A DNA stretch of 43,224 nt from an uncultured Lysobacterales bacterium. Its GTDB lineage: Bacteria; Pseudomonadota; Gammaproteobacteria; Xanthomonadales; SZUA-36. Shown here in pieces: positions 28,195-36,840 of this stretch (the stretch's first letter is position 1; each line of letters starts with the position of its first letter). Below the pieces are notes generated by a model that was not told where the DNA came from, made no database searches, and saw only the letters and a list, made by a program, of their open reading frames with translations. The position numbers and the translations under genes were made by a program. The stretch lies in assembly GCA_947258865.1 (NCBI GenBank), contig CAMYKC010000027.1, positions 1 to 43,224 on the forward strand, read 5' to 3'.

Positions 28195-29067
28195 TTATCG
28201 TTCAGAAAGGTCGAGCCGGTCGAGAATGCCCTCGAATTCGTCGGAATTGTTGTAGCTGATGACGAGTTTTCCCTTACCGGAGGCCTGGTGCTGAATCCTG
28301 ACCCGCGCACCGAGCGCCTCGCCCAGCCGGTTCTGGAGGCGCAGGAGGTCAGGGTCCAGGCGCCGGCTGCCTTTTTTCCTGTCGGATTGCTGAAGGCGGC
28401 GCACCAGGTTTTCTGTTTCCCGCACGGACAGACGCTTATTGACCACTTCTCGTGCGGCCTGTACCTGGAGGTGATCGTCCAGCGATAGCAAGGCCCTCGC
28501 ATGGCCCATCTCAATCAGGCGCATGTCGATCATGTCCTTGACCTCCTGCATCAATTCGAGCAGGCGCAACAGGTTGGACACCGCGGCCCGTGAGCGCCCC
28601 ACCGCGTCGGCGGCTTCCTGGTGGGTCATGCTGAAGTCGTCTATGAGGCGGCGCAGGGCGGTTGCCTCTTCGAGCGGATTCAGGTCTTCGCGCTGGATAT
28701 TCTCGATAAGTGCCATCGCCACCGAGACTTCATCCGGAACGTCCCTGAGCACAGCAGGTATGTGATCTATTCCGGCAATCTGTGCTGCTCGCCAGCGGCG
28801 TTCACCGGCGATCAGTTCGAATTCACCGTCGCCGATGGGGCGCACGACCACCGGCTGAACCACACCTTGGGACCGGATTGAATCCGCCAGTTCAGCCATC
28901 TTGTCCTCATCGAAGACCGAGCGCGGCTGGAAACGTCCTGGCCGAATGACATCCAGCGGCAGGTTGCGAAGTTCATCGCCGGCTTCTTCCTGAACGTGTT
29001 TGAGGGTGGTCTGGCTGAGCATCGAGCTCAGGTTCCGTCCGAGTACGGGCTTTTTTCTGCTAGTCAT
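28195..29067 (-). CDS. parB: Chromosome partitioning protein ParB (Spo0J)
   Basis: Predicted 290 residues, the usual length. It is a CTP-dependent clamp that loads at parS sites and spreads on DNA. Marks are the N-terminal peptide RKKPVLGRNLSSML that stimulates ParA, FQPRSVFDEDKMAELADSI, the CTP-binding GERRWRAA box and ENIQREDLNPLEEA, the helix-turn-helix THQEAADAVGRSRAAVSNLLR, and a C-terminal dimerisation part ending LDRLDLSER. It starts 3 bases after parA. No parS site was found in the window. Confidence 0.96.
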   Translation of the reverse strand: MTSRKKPVLGRNLSSMLSQTTLKHVQEEAGDELRNLPLDVIRPGRFQPRSVFDEDKMAELADSIRSQGVVQPVVVRPIGDGEFELIAGERRWRAAQIAGIDHIPAVLRDVPDEVSVAMALIENIQREDLNPLEEATALRRLIDDFSMTHQEAADAVGRSRAAVSNLLRLLELMQEVKDMIDMRLIEMGHARALLSLDDHLQVQAAREVVNKRLSVRETENLVRRLQQSDRKKGSRRLDPDLLRLQNRLGEALGARVRIQHQASGKGKLVISYNNSDEFEGILDRLDLSER

Positions 29068-29070
29068 GGT

Positions 29071-29865
29071 TTATGCCAGTTTCTGGGCGATGTGTCTCTT
29101 CTCGTAACGGCGCAGGATCTCTCCAGCCAGCGCCAGGTGGGCCAGGGCGCCTTTTGACTGCGGGTCATAGAGCAGCACGGGCAAACCATAACTGGGTGCT
29201 TCAGCCACGCGAATATTCCGCGGCACCAGGGTCCTGTAGACCAGGTCACCAAAATTATCCGTGAGCTGATCGGAAACCGCGGTTGCCAGGTTGTTGCGCC
29301 CATCGTACATGGTTCGCAGCAGACCCTCGATCTCGAGGGTGGTGTTGATGCTGGCACGTATCTGCTCAACCGTGTTCAAGAGCCCGGTCAGTCCTTCGAG
29401 TGCATAGTATTCACACTGTACCGGAATCAATACGCTATCCGCGGCGCCGAGTGCATTGAGCGTCAGCATGTTGAGTGACGGCGGACAATCGATGAATATC
29501 CATGCATACCTGGCCAGCAGCACCTCGATGGCTCTTTTGAGCGCGAATTCCCGTTCATCCTGTTGCAACAGAACGACCTCCGCGGCTGTGAGGTCACCGC
29601 TGGACGGCAAGAGGTCGAAGTCAAGGCCTTCCGGCCGGAGCAAGGTTTCATCCACGGAACGCTCGCCAAGAAGAACCTCGCAAGTGGACATGTGCAGACG
29701 TCGCGGGTCGATGCCGCATCCCGTGGTGGCGTTTCCCTGCGGATCCATGTCAATGAGCAATACAGGATAGTTCATGCTGGCGAATGCCGCCGCAAGGTTT
29801 ACGCAGGTGGTGGTCTTGCCGACACCGCCCTTCTGGTTCGCTACAGCGATGGTACGGGCTGCCAT
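29071..29865 (-). CDS. parA: Chromosome partitioning ATPase ParA (Soj)
   Basis: Predicted 264 residues. It is a deviant Walker ATPase that moves the ParB-parS complex. The P-loop is ANQKGGVGKTTT with the signature first Lys, followed by LLIDMDPQGNATTG, IFIDCPPSLNMLTLNAL and PVQCEYYALEGL. There is no N-terminal DNA-binding domain, so this is the chromosomal (type Ib-like, Soj) form. It lies between rsmG (27 bases) and parB (3 bases). Confidence 0.97.
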   Translation of the reverse strand: MAARTIAVANQKGGVGKTTTCVNLAAAFASMNYPVLLIDMDPQGNATTGCGIDPRRLHMSTCEVLLGERSVDETLLRPEGLDFDLLPSSGDLTAAEVVLLQQDEREFALKRAIEVLLARYAWIFIDCPPSLNMLTLNALGAADSVLIPVQCEYYALEGLTGLLNTVEQIRASINTTLEIEGLLRTMYDGRNNLATAVSDQLTDNFGDLVYRTLVPRNIRVAEAPSYGLPVLLYDPQSKGALAHLALAGEILRRYEKRHIAQKLA

Positions 29866-29892
29866 GGAGGGATATCTATCTGATTCTCAGGT

Positions 29893-30531
29893 TCATGCAA
29901 TGACGGACATAATGACGAGGTGGCGGTCCTCTTGCAATCCCGGAACGGAAAGTTTTTCAACCGAATCGATCTGTAACCACTTCGGAAGAGCGCTTAGTTC
30001 CTTTTCCGGGAACTTGCCTTTCATCGCCAAAAGCCGCAGCTGCGCATGGGCCAGATGACGAGCCGCACGTCCAAAAGTGCGGAGGTCGGCGAATGCCCTG
30101 CTGATGATTTCCCGGTAAGCAAGTTCCGTTTGAAAAGACTCCAGCCGCGCCTGAACCGTGGTGACATTGTCCAGGTTCAATTCGCGCTGGACGTGATTCA
30201 GGAAACGAATCTTCTTGCCGGTGCCGTCCAGAAGGGTGACCTGGAGGTCAGGGCGCATGATTGCCAGGGGGATGCCCGGCAAGCCCGCTCCGGTGCCGGC
30301 ATCCAGCAGAGGTCCCGATTCGATCCAGGGCAGGACGGAGAGAGAATCCAGCAGGTGGCGCGTCACTATTTCCATTGGATCAGTGATTGCCGTCAGGTTG
30401 TAGGTCCGGTTCCAGCGCTGAAGCAGGGACACGTAGTCCAGCAATCTCTCAATGTGTCCTGCGTCCGGATCCTGGCCAGTCAGTTGGTTCAGACCGGCCG
30501 AGAGCGCTTCAGCCTGACTCACTGCGGACAT
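29893..30531 (-). CDS. rsmG: 16S rRNA (guanine-N7)-methyltransferase RsmG
   Basis: Predicted 212 residues, the usual length. It methylates G527 of 16S rRNA. Marks are YNLTAITDPMEIVTRHLLDSL, the SAM-binding LLDAGTGAGLPGIPLAI, VTLLDGTGKKIRFLNHVQREL and REIISRAFADL. The gene lies just before parA as in many gammaproteobacteria, but its usual upstream neighbour mnmG is replaced by a lipoprotein gene 15 bases away. Confidence 0.96.
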   Translation of the reverse strand: MSAVSQAEALSAGLNQLTGQDPDAGHIERLLDYVSLLQRWNRTYNLTAITDPMEIVTRHLLDSLSVLPWIESGPLLDAGTGAGLPGIPLAIMRPDLQVTLLDGTGKKIRFLNHVQRELNLDNVTTVQARLESFQTELAYREIISRAFADLRTFGRAARHLAHAQLRLLAMKGKFPEKELSALPKWLQIDSVEKLSVPGLQEDRHLVIMSVIA

Positions 30532-30546
30532 GGAAGCGCCGTTTGG

Positions 30547-31206
30547 CTATTTCAGGCCGGAAGAACGCATTTCCGAGGCAATCTTGTTTGCAATGTCGCG
30601 GGCAGCATCCGTGTGCTCGAGGTCCTTGGTAAAAGTAACGATACGCCAATAAGGCTCTTCGGTTTCCATGTCGTAATAACTGGATTCGACATAGGCAGTG
30701 GATCTGACATCGGCCCAGCCCGGACCCTGCCGGACAGTGTATACACTGGTCATTCCGGTGAAATATGGCCTGCCCCAGCTATAGCTCATGCCGGTTCCGA
30801 GGTATTCCAGCCAGTAATCGGAACGCACGTAGCCCTCCGACTCACCGCCGCCCGAATAGAACATCACGACGATTCCATCCACCTTCGCTTGTCTGAGCAA
30901 GCCGGTGGCTACTTCGACGTCAATTTCTCCGCGGATGCCGCCACTCATTCCGGGAATGTTGCTGCTCGGGACGGCGGGCGTACCTTTGTCCGCCAGAATT
31001 TTCGCGACATCGATTTCAACTGCCTTGCGCATCAATGCTTCAGGTAAAACGGCAACTACCGCGACTTTATCCGGCTTGTTGCCCACGGGTTTTTCGGTAC
31101 GCCAACTGTCGACCACGCTGGTCTGCGCGCAGGCCGATAAGAACAGGGCTGTCGCCAGGGCGAACAGCGCGGAACGGGCTAATCGGTACAATTTATGATG
31201 AGACAT
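30547..31206 (-). CDS. DUF4136-like lipoprotein
   Basis: Predicted 219 residues from ATG 31206; a TTG at 31227 is less likely. The lipoprotein signal is ALATALFLSAC. The mature part starts TSVVDSWR, then VAVVAVLPEALMRKAVEIDVAKILADKG and KVDGIVVMFYSGGGE, and ends with SYYDMETEEPYWRIVTFTKD and DAARDIANKIASEM. This strand-helix pattern (a short-stress motif, a possible ligand-sensing sheet, and a final helix) fits DUF4136-type envelope lipoproteins, whose role is unknown. It lies 30 bases after the transporter ATPase gene and 15 before rsmG. Confidence 0.7.
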   Translation of the reverse strand: MSHHKLYRLARSALFALATALFLSACAQTSVVDSWRTEKPVGNKPDKVAVVAVLPEALMRKAVEIDVAKILADKGTPAVPSSNIPGMSGGIRGEIDVEVATGLLRQAKVDGIVVMFYSGGGESEGYVRSDYWLEYLGTGMSYSWGRPYFTGMTSVYTVRQGPGWADVRSTAYVESSYYDMETEEPYWRIVTFTKDLEHTDAARDIANKIASEMRSSGLK

Positions 31207-31236
31207 GAGCCAATCCGAAGAAATCAAAACGGCATC

Positions 31237-32265
31237 TTAACCCAAGGACCCGGTCGAGGCACCCTGGATCGACAGGTCGAGATCTTCGGCGCGATGGCAA
31301 GCGACCCAGTCGCCGCTTTCCATTCGCCGCAACGCGGGAACATCGGCTTCGCAGCGTTTCACGCGATAGGGGCAACGGTCGTGAAAAATGCATCCCTTTG
31401 GACGCATGTAGGGTGAAGGCATGTCACCGGTCAACCAGCTGTCCTGGCGCGCCTGCCGTGCCAGTTTCGGATCGGGAATGGCCACTGATTTCATCAGGGC
31501 ATTTGTGTATGGATGCAGTGGACGAAGGTACAGGTCGGTTTTCTGGGAAACTTCCATGGCCTGACCCATGTACATGACCATCACGCGGTCACTGATATGC
31601 CTGACTACCGAAAGGTCGTGGGCAATGAAAATCAAGGCAATACCAAGCTTTTTCTGCAGGTCTTTCAGCAGGTTGATGATTTGTGCCTGGATCGACACAT
31701 CCAGAGCGCTGACCGGCTCATCGCAGATGACCAGGCGGGGATTGAGTACGAGGGAACGCGCGATCCCGATGCGCTGGCACTGGCCACCCGAGAACTCGTG
31801 CGGGTAGCGATTGATCTGGTTGGGCAGGAGACCGACCATTTTCATCATGCCACGGGTTCGTTCTTCAACCTGCAGCCGCGCCATGTTGGGATAGAACGTC
31901 CAGAGCGGCTCGGCAATGATATCGCCTGCCGTCATGCGCGGATTAAGTGATGCTACCGGGTCCTGGAACACGATTTGCAGCTCTTTTCGCCGTTGGCGCA
32001 TGGCTTCTTCGTCCAGGGTGGTCAGGTCCTCACCAAGCCACATGACCCGTCCACGGCTGGGCTTCAGCAGACCAAGTATCGCCCTCGCCAGCGTTGATTT
32101 ACCCGAACCCGACTCGCCAACGATCCCCAGCGTTTCGCCTGAATGCAACTCAAAACTGATGCCGTCGACAGCTCGAATCCAGCGCTCCTTTCGCTGCAGC
32201 AAACCGCCGGAAAAACTTTTGAATCTGACCGCAAGGTCCTGGACCCTCAGAACCGGCTTGGTCAT
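31237..32265 (-). CDS. Peptide ABC transporter ATPase (OppF/DppF type)
   Basis: Predicted 342 residues. The Walker A is GESGSGKST, the signature SGGQCQRIGIARSL, and Walker B LVICDEPVSALD. The C-terminal oligopeptide-transporter extension carries MRPKGCIFHDRCPYRVKRC with its usual cysteines. It works as the second ATPase of an oligopeptide or dipeptide importer. Its ATG overlaps the stop of the OppD-like gene (ATGA at 32262-32265). It is the last transporter gene of the operon. Confidence 0.93.
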   Translation of the reverse strand: MTKPVLRVQDLAVRFKSFSGGLLQRKERWIRAVDGISFELHSGETLGIVGESGSGKSTLARAILGLLKPSRGRVMWLGEDLTTLDEEAMRQRRKELQIVFQDPVASLNPRMTAGDIIAEPLWTFYPNMARLQVEERTRGMMKMVGLLPNQINRYPHEFSGGQCQRIGIARSLVLNPRLVICDEPVSALDVSIQAQIINLLKDLQKKLGIALIFIAHDLSVVRHISDRVMVMYMGQAMEVSQKTDLYLRPLHPYTNALMKSVAIPDPKLARQARQDSWLTGDMPSPYMRPKGCIFHDRCPYRVKRCEADVPALRRMESGDWVACHRAEDLDLSIQGASTGSLG

Positions 32266-33320
32266 ACCGCACCTTCCCCGTCAGCTGGACTCGCCGGATT
32301 CGCTTCATCCAGGTGATTGGACGGCTCTTTTTGGCTGCCGGGCTCCGGTGCCACTTTCCCGCCTTCCATCGGCAGAAAACAGCGACTCATCCGCCCTCCA
32401 TCAGAAACCCAGACCGGGGGCTTCTTGACGCACTTGTCCATGACCTCGCTGCAACGGTCGCGGAACCGGCAACCCGAAGGCAACTCGAGCAGGTTTGGCG
32501 GATTGCCCGGGATGGCGTGCAGGTCGTCATCCAGAACACGGTCGAGCCGGGGGACCGAAGCAAGCAAACCCCGAGTATAGGGATGTTGGGGACGGTAAAA
32601 AATATCCTCCGCACTACCGCACTCGACCGCCACGCCCGCATACATGACGATAACCCGGTCGCAGATCTCGGCGACGGCCGCGAGATCGTGCGTGATGAGG
32701 ATAATCGACATGTTCGTTTTTTCCCTGAGTTCACCGACCAACTGTGTGATCTGCGACTGGATGGTCACGTCCAGAGCCGTACTGGGTTCGTCCGCAATCA
32801 GCAGGTCTGGCTGGCACAGCAACCCCATGGCGATCATCACTCTTTGGCGCATGCCGCCGGAGTATTCGTGCGGGTACTGCCTGATCCGTTCCTCCGGATC
32901 CGGAATCCGCACCGCCCGCAACATTTCCACCGCGTGCCCGCGTGCCTCTTCTCTGCGCAGGCCCTGATGATGCATCACCACTTCGGTCATTTGCTTTTCA
33001 ATGGTCAAGTAGGGATTCAGTGACGTCATCGGGTCCTGAAAAATCATCGCGATGTTGCGGCCGCGCACGCTATTGAGCTCTTTCGGCGTCATTTGCATCA
33101 GGTCCCTGCCCCGGAATTCCGCCTTGCCGCTGGCTCCGCCATTCTCGGCCAGCAGCCCCATGATGGCCATGACCAACTGGCTCTTACCGGCCCCGGATTC
33201 ACCGACAATCGCCAGCGTCTCCCCTTCCTGCACCGCGAAATCGATGCCGTTTACTGCTTTGACCACACCCTCTGGCGTATCAAAATGTACTTCCAGGCCC
33301 GAGACTTCCAACAGCGTCAT
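32262..33320 (-). CDS. Peptide ABC transporter ATPase (OppD/DppD type)
   Basis: Predicted 352 residues. Walker A GESGAGKSQ, signature YSGGMRQRVMIAMGL, Walker B LLIADEPSTALD, and the C-terminal family extension PSGCRFRDRCSEVMDKC. It pairs with the OppF-like ATPase. Its ATG overlaps the permease stop by one base (TGATG at 33318-33322). The last 40 residues are an extra hydrophilic tail rich in Pro and Glu. Confidence 0.93.
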   Translation of the reverse strand: MTLLEVSGLEVHFDTPEGVVKAVNGIDFAVQEGETLAIVGESGAGKSQLVMAIMGLLAENGGASGKAEFRGRDLMQMTPKELNSVRGRNIAMIFQDPMTSLNPYLTIEKQMTEVVMHHQGLRREEARGHAVEMLRAVRIPDPEERIRQYPHEYSGGMRQRVMIAMGLLCQPDLLIADEPSTALDVTIQSQITQLVGELREKTNMSIILITHDLAAVAEICDRVIVMYAGVAVECGSAEDIFYRPQHPYTRGLLASVPRLDRVLDDDLHAIPGNPPNLLELPSGCRFRDRCSEVMDKCVKKPPVWVSDGGRMSRCFLPMEGGKVAPEPGSQKEPSNHLDEANPASPADGEGAV

Positions 33321-35005
33321 CAGACCCTGTCCTTGGGATCTAGCGCATCACGCATCCCGTCGCCGATGTAGTTGAAGCAATAGAGGGTAACGGTCAGGAA
33401 CATCGCGGGAAACACCAGCGTCCAGGGGGCGGACTCCATGTCCTGCGCGCCGTCGTTGACCAGCGCGCCCCATGAACTCATCGGCTCCTGTATTCCCAGA
33501 CCCAGAAAACTCAGGAAGGACTCGACCAGGATCACCTGCGGAATGGTCAGCGTGACGTACACCATTACCACCCCCAACAGGTTGGGAATGATGTGGCGGC
33601 GGATAATGGAGTGGTGATCGACGCCACAGGCCCGGGCCGCTTCGACAAACTCCGTATTCTTCAGACTCAGCGTCTGGCCGCGTACGATTCTGGCCATGTC
33701 CAACCAGTTCACTGCTCCAATCGCGACAAATATCAGCACGATGTGCCGCCCAAAAACCACCATCAGCAGAATGACGAAGAACATGAATGGAAGCGCGTAG
33801 ATGATATCCACCATGCGCATCATTACGCGATCGGTCATGCCACCGTAATATCCCGCGACAGCGCCGTAAGTAACACCGATGGCAAGGCTGACCAAGGTCG
33901 CCACCAGACCCACCAGCAAGGAAATCCGCCCACCCTCCAGCGTGCGGACCAGAATGTCCCGCCCCACAGCATCTGTACCGAACCAGTGGCCGGTTTCAAG
34001 GCTGGGCGGGGACGACGTGTTGTCCCAATCAGTGAAATCCCCTTCCCAGCTCAACAACATTGGCCCGAACAATACCAGCAGAACCATCACGATCATGATG
34101 ACACCGCTGACAACAGCCGCGAAGTTCAATACGATGATGATGATGCCGTAGAAAACGACGACGCCCATCACCAGTGTGTAATCCCGGTTCAACGCACCCT
34201 GCACGAAATAGCTGCCAAGACCGGGGATCGTGTAAATACGCTCGATCACGACGGACCCGGTGATCAGCGCTGCCGTAGCCGGCCCCATGTAGGAAATCAC
34301 GGGCAGAATGGCGGGTTTCAATGCGTGCCGCAGGATAACGAGCCGCTCCGGCAGCCCTTTCGCGCGAGCGGTACGGATGTAATTACTGTGCAAGACCTCG
34401 ATCATGCTGCCCCGGGTCAGCCGCGCTATGTAAGCCACGACCGGCAGGGCCAGCGTGATGACTGGCAGGACCATGCGTTGCCAGGACCAGTCCCAGCCTC
34501 CGGCAGGTAACCAACCGGCGTAAACGGCTGTACCCAGGATGAGTAATGGTGCGATTACGAAATTGGGTATCGAAATTCCCAGCATGGCCACACCCATCAC
34601 GGAATAATCCACCGCGGTATTCTGACGGATCGCCGCGACAATCCCGATGAGCGTACCGACGAAAAAGGCGAGCAGCATTGCAAGCCCGCCGACGGTAGCC
34701 GAAACCGGAAAACCGCGTGCGATCAGTTCGTTGACCGTCCAGTCCTTGTATTGGAAGGATGGACCGAAATCTCCCGAGATGATCTGGCCCAGGTAGCGAA
34801 AATACTGTTGCAGAAGGGGTTCATCCAGGTGGTACTTGGCGTCCAGGTTGGCGCGGATTTCGGGCGGAAGGACTTTTTCGCTGTCGAATGGTCCGCCTGG
34901 CGCCACGCGTATGAGAAAGAAAGCAATCGTGATCAGCACCAGCAGTGTGGGAATCAGACCCAGAAGGCGCGTGGCGGCATGACGCAGAATCCCCTCCTGC
35001 TTCAC
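33320..35005 (-). CDS. Fused peptide ABC permease (OppB-OppC in one chain)
   Basis: Predicted 561 residues, GTG start at 35005 overlapping the previous stop. Residues 1-296 are a near-complete OppB-like permease: RLLGLIPTLLVLITIAFFLIR, FGPSFQYKDWTVNELI and the EAA loop RTARAKGLPERLVILRHALK. From about residue 297 the chain is an OppC-like permease: AAVVSGVIMIVMVLLVLFGP, HWFGTDAVGRDILVR, and a second EAA loop, EAARACGVDHHSIIRRHIIP. Separate OppB and OppC proteins would total about 600-620 residues; the cytoplasmic end of OppB and start of OppC are missing, so the last helix of B meets the first helix of C with almost no linker. Both coupling loops for the two ATPases are intact, so the fusion may work. 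A deletion artefact is the alternative. Confidence 0.9.
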   Translation of the reverse strand: MKQEGILRHAATRLLGLIPTLLVLITIAFFLIRVAPGGPFDSEKVLPPEIRANLDAKYHLDEPLLQQYFRYLGQIISGDFGPSFQYKDWTVNELIARGFPVSATVGGLAMLLAFFVGTLIGIVAAIRQNTAVDYSVMGVAMLGISIPNFVIAPLLILGTAVYAGWLPAGGWDWSWQRMVLPVITLALPVVAYIARLTRGSMIEVLHSNYIRTARAKGLPERLVILRHALKPAILPVISYMGPATAALITGSVVIERIYTIPGLGSYFVQGALNRDYTLVMGVVVFYGIIIIVLNFAAVVSGVIMIVMVLLVLFGPMLLSWEGDFTDWDNTSSPPSLETGHWFGTDAVGRDILVRTLEGGRISLLVGLVATLVSLAIGVTYGAVAGYYGGMTDRVMMRMVDIIYALPFMFFVILLMVVFGRHIVLIFVAIGAVNWLDMARIVRGQTLSLKNTEFVEAARACGVDHHSIIRRHIIPNLLGVVMVYVTLTIPQVILVESFLSFLGLGIQEPMSSWGALVNDGAQDMESAPWTLVFPAMFLTVTLYCFNYIGDGMRDALDPKDRV

Positions 35006-36840
35006 GGCCCATCTCCTTCCCGGGCCGGCTCGCCTTGCGCGTCTGGCTCCAGTGTTTCACCGCCGACCTCCCCCATGGGCTCATCAGCCTCCGTTTCGGC
35101 GGGGACTGCCTTTGCGGAGTCTTCCCCGGCAGGCTGCTCAATTGATTCGGGCACCCGGGATTTGAGCTTATACATGAATCGGGTCGGGTGATGGTCCATG
35201 ACGTTGTTTTGCCAGCCTCTCAGATGCGGGTCCACCAGCCGCTTCGTGACGTAGGTGTAAATCGGGATAATGACATGATCGGACATCAACACCCGTTCCG
35301 CTTCGAACATCAGGCGCTCCCTGCGTGCCCTGACCCGCTCAGTTCCGACTTCCTCCAACAGAGCGTCAAAGGTACTGTTGCTGTATCCATAATCATTTCG
35401 GCCATGCCCGCTACGGAACATTTCGAGAAAACTGTAAGGATCATTGTAATCACTGATCCAGCCAGCCCTGAAAACCTGGGTAATGACTTTCTGTTCCCGG
35501 TTTTGAAGAAACACCCTGAACTCTTCATTTACCAGCGTGGCGTTCACACCCAGTGCCTGTTTCCACATGGAGGCTATTGCCAGGGCAATTTTCTTGTGAT
35601 TGTCACTGGTGTTGTAGCGGATTTCGATCCGCAGCGGCCGCTCCTCCGAATACCCGGCCTGCTCGAATAGCCTGCGCGCTTCGTGGTCCCGTTCACCCTG
35701 TGTCCAGTCAGCAAATTCCGGCGAAAATGGCACATAACCATCGATTCCGGGTGGCACCAGGGCGAACGACGGTTTCTCTCCGAACTGCGTCACCTTTTCA
35801 GTCAGAATCTGGCGGTCTATGGCCAGAATAAGCGCCATTCTTAACGATGGATTGTCGATGAACGGCTCCTGGGTCAGATTAAACCCGAAAAAATAGGATC
35901 CCGACCAGGGGCTGATGACGAGTTCATCAGGATAATTTTGCTGCAGCCATCTGAACTGGTTATTCGGAACTACATTGGTCCAGTCGAGCTCTCCGGCCCG
36001 GAACTGCTTGACTTCGGCCGACTGGTCTTCCGTCGGTACATAGAACACACGCTCGACAATGGTCGCATCCGCTTCCCTGAAGTATGGATTTTTCTCCAGT
36101 TCAATGCTGACTCTGGGCTTCCATTCCCGGAGCGTGTAAGCACCGTTGGACACCAGGTTGCCTGGCTTTGAAAACTCGTCTCCGAATGTTTCGATATTTT
36201 TACGGTTGACCGGGTAGGCAACGGGAGTCGCCAATAACCCCAGGAAATAGGGCGTTGGACCAGTAAGCGTGATCTGCATCGTGAACTCGTCCAGCAGGCT
36301 TATCCCGAGTTCCTCGACAGGAAGTTCATTACCAAGTACTTCACGGGCATTTTGAATCGGCAACAGCATGTTGGCCCCGCTCGCGGCCGTTTCCGGATTG
36401 GCCGCGCGGCGAAGACTGTAGACAAAATCCTCGGCATCCAGCGGTTCGCCGTTTGACCAGAACAGATCCCGCCGCAGATAGAAGGTATAGGTCCTGGCGT
36501 CGCGGGAAATATTCCAGCGTAAGGCAACGCCCGGGATCACATCCCCTTTTGGAGACTCGGCCGTCAGGCCTTCGAATAGGTCCGTCAGTATATGGAAAGA
36601 CGGCACACCGACGGCACGGTGCGGATCGAGTGTTTCCGGATCCTCGCCATTGCCGCGATAGACGATTTGCTCGTCATCGAGGATGGCCGGGTCTGGACGG
36701 CCATTTTCCATCAACACCAGGTCAACAGGTTGCGGCCGCCGCTTCATCGGCCCCCCAAAATCCCCTTCACGATCGCTGCAGGAAGCCAGCAAGGCCATGT
36801 TGCAGACCACAAAAATCCTGATGATCAATGACAGGGTCAC
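35002..36840 (-). CDS. Peptide-type solute-binding lipoprotein (SBP family 5), first
   Basis: Predicted 612 residues, GTG start at 36840 inside a GTGA overlap. The lipoprotein signal is NMALLASC. The body is an OppA-like family 5 binding protein: RGNGEDPETLDPHRAVGVPS, FYLRRDLFWSNGEPLDAEDF, and ALVPPGIDGYVPFSP. The last 45 residues are an acidic low-complexity tail (rich in Glu, Ala and Pro) beyond the normal fold. The ligand is unknown, presumably a peptide. It is directly upstream of the permease and directly downstream of a second binding protein. Confidence 0.9.
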   Translation of the reverse strand: MTLSLIIRIFVVCNMALLASCSDREGDFGGPMKRRPQPVDLVLMENGRPDPAILDDEQIVYRGNGEDPETLDPHRAVGVPSFHILTDLFEGLTAESPKGDVIPGVALRWNISRDARTYTFYLRRDLFWSNGEPLDAEDFVYSLRRAANPETAASGANMLLPIQNAREVLGNELPVEELGISLLDEFTMQITLTGPTPYFLGLLATPVAYPVNRKNIETFGDEFSKPGNLVSNGAYTLREWKPRVSIELEKNPYFREADATIVERVFYVPTEDQSAEVKQFRAGELDWTNVVPNNQFRWLQQNYPDELVISPWSGSYFFGFNLTQEPFIDNPSLRMALILAIDRQILTEKVTQFGEKPSFALVPPGIDGYVPFSPEFADWTQGERDHEARRLFEQAGYSEERPLRIEIRYNTSDNHKKIALAIASMWKQALGVNATLVNEEFRVFLQNREQKVITQVFRAGWISDYNDPYSFLEMFRSGHGRNDYGYSNSTFDALLEEVGTERVRARRERLMFEAERVLMSDHVIIPIYTYVTKRLVDPHLRGWQNNVMDHHPTRFMYKLKSRVPESIEQPAGEDSAKAVPAETEADEPMGEVGGETLEPDAQGEPAREGDGP

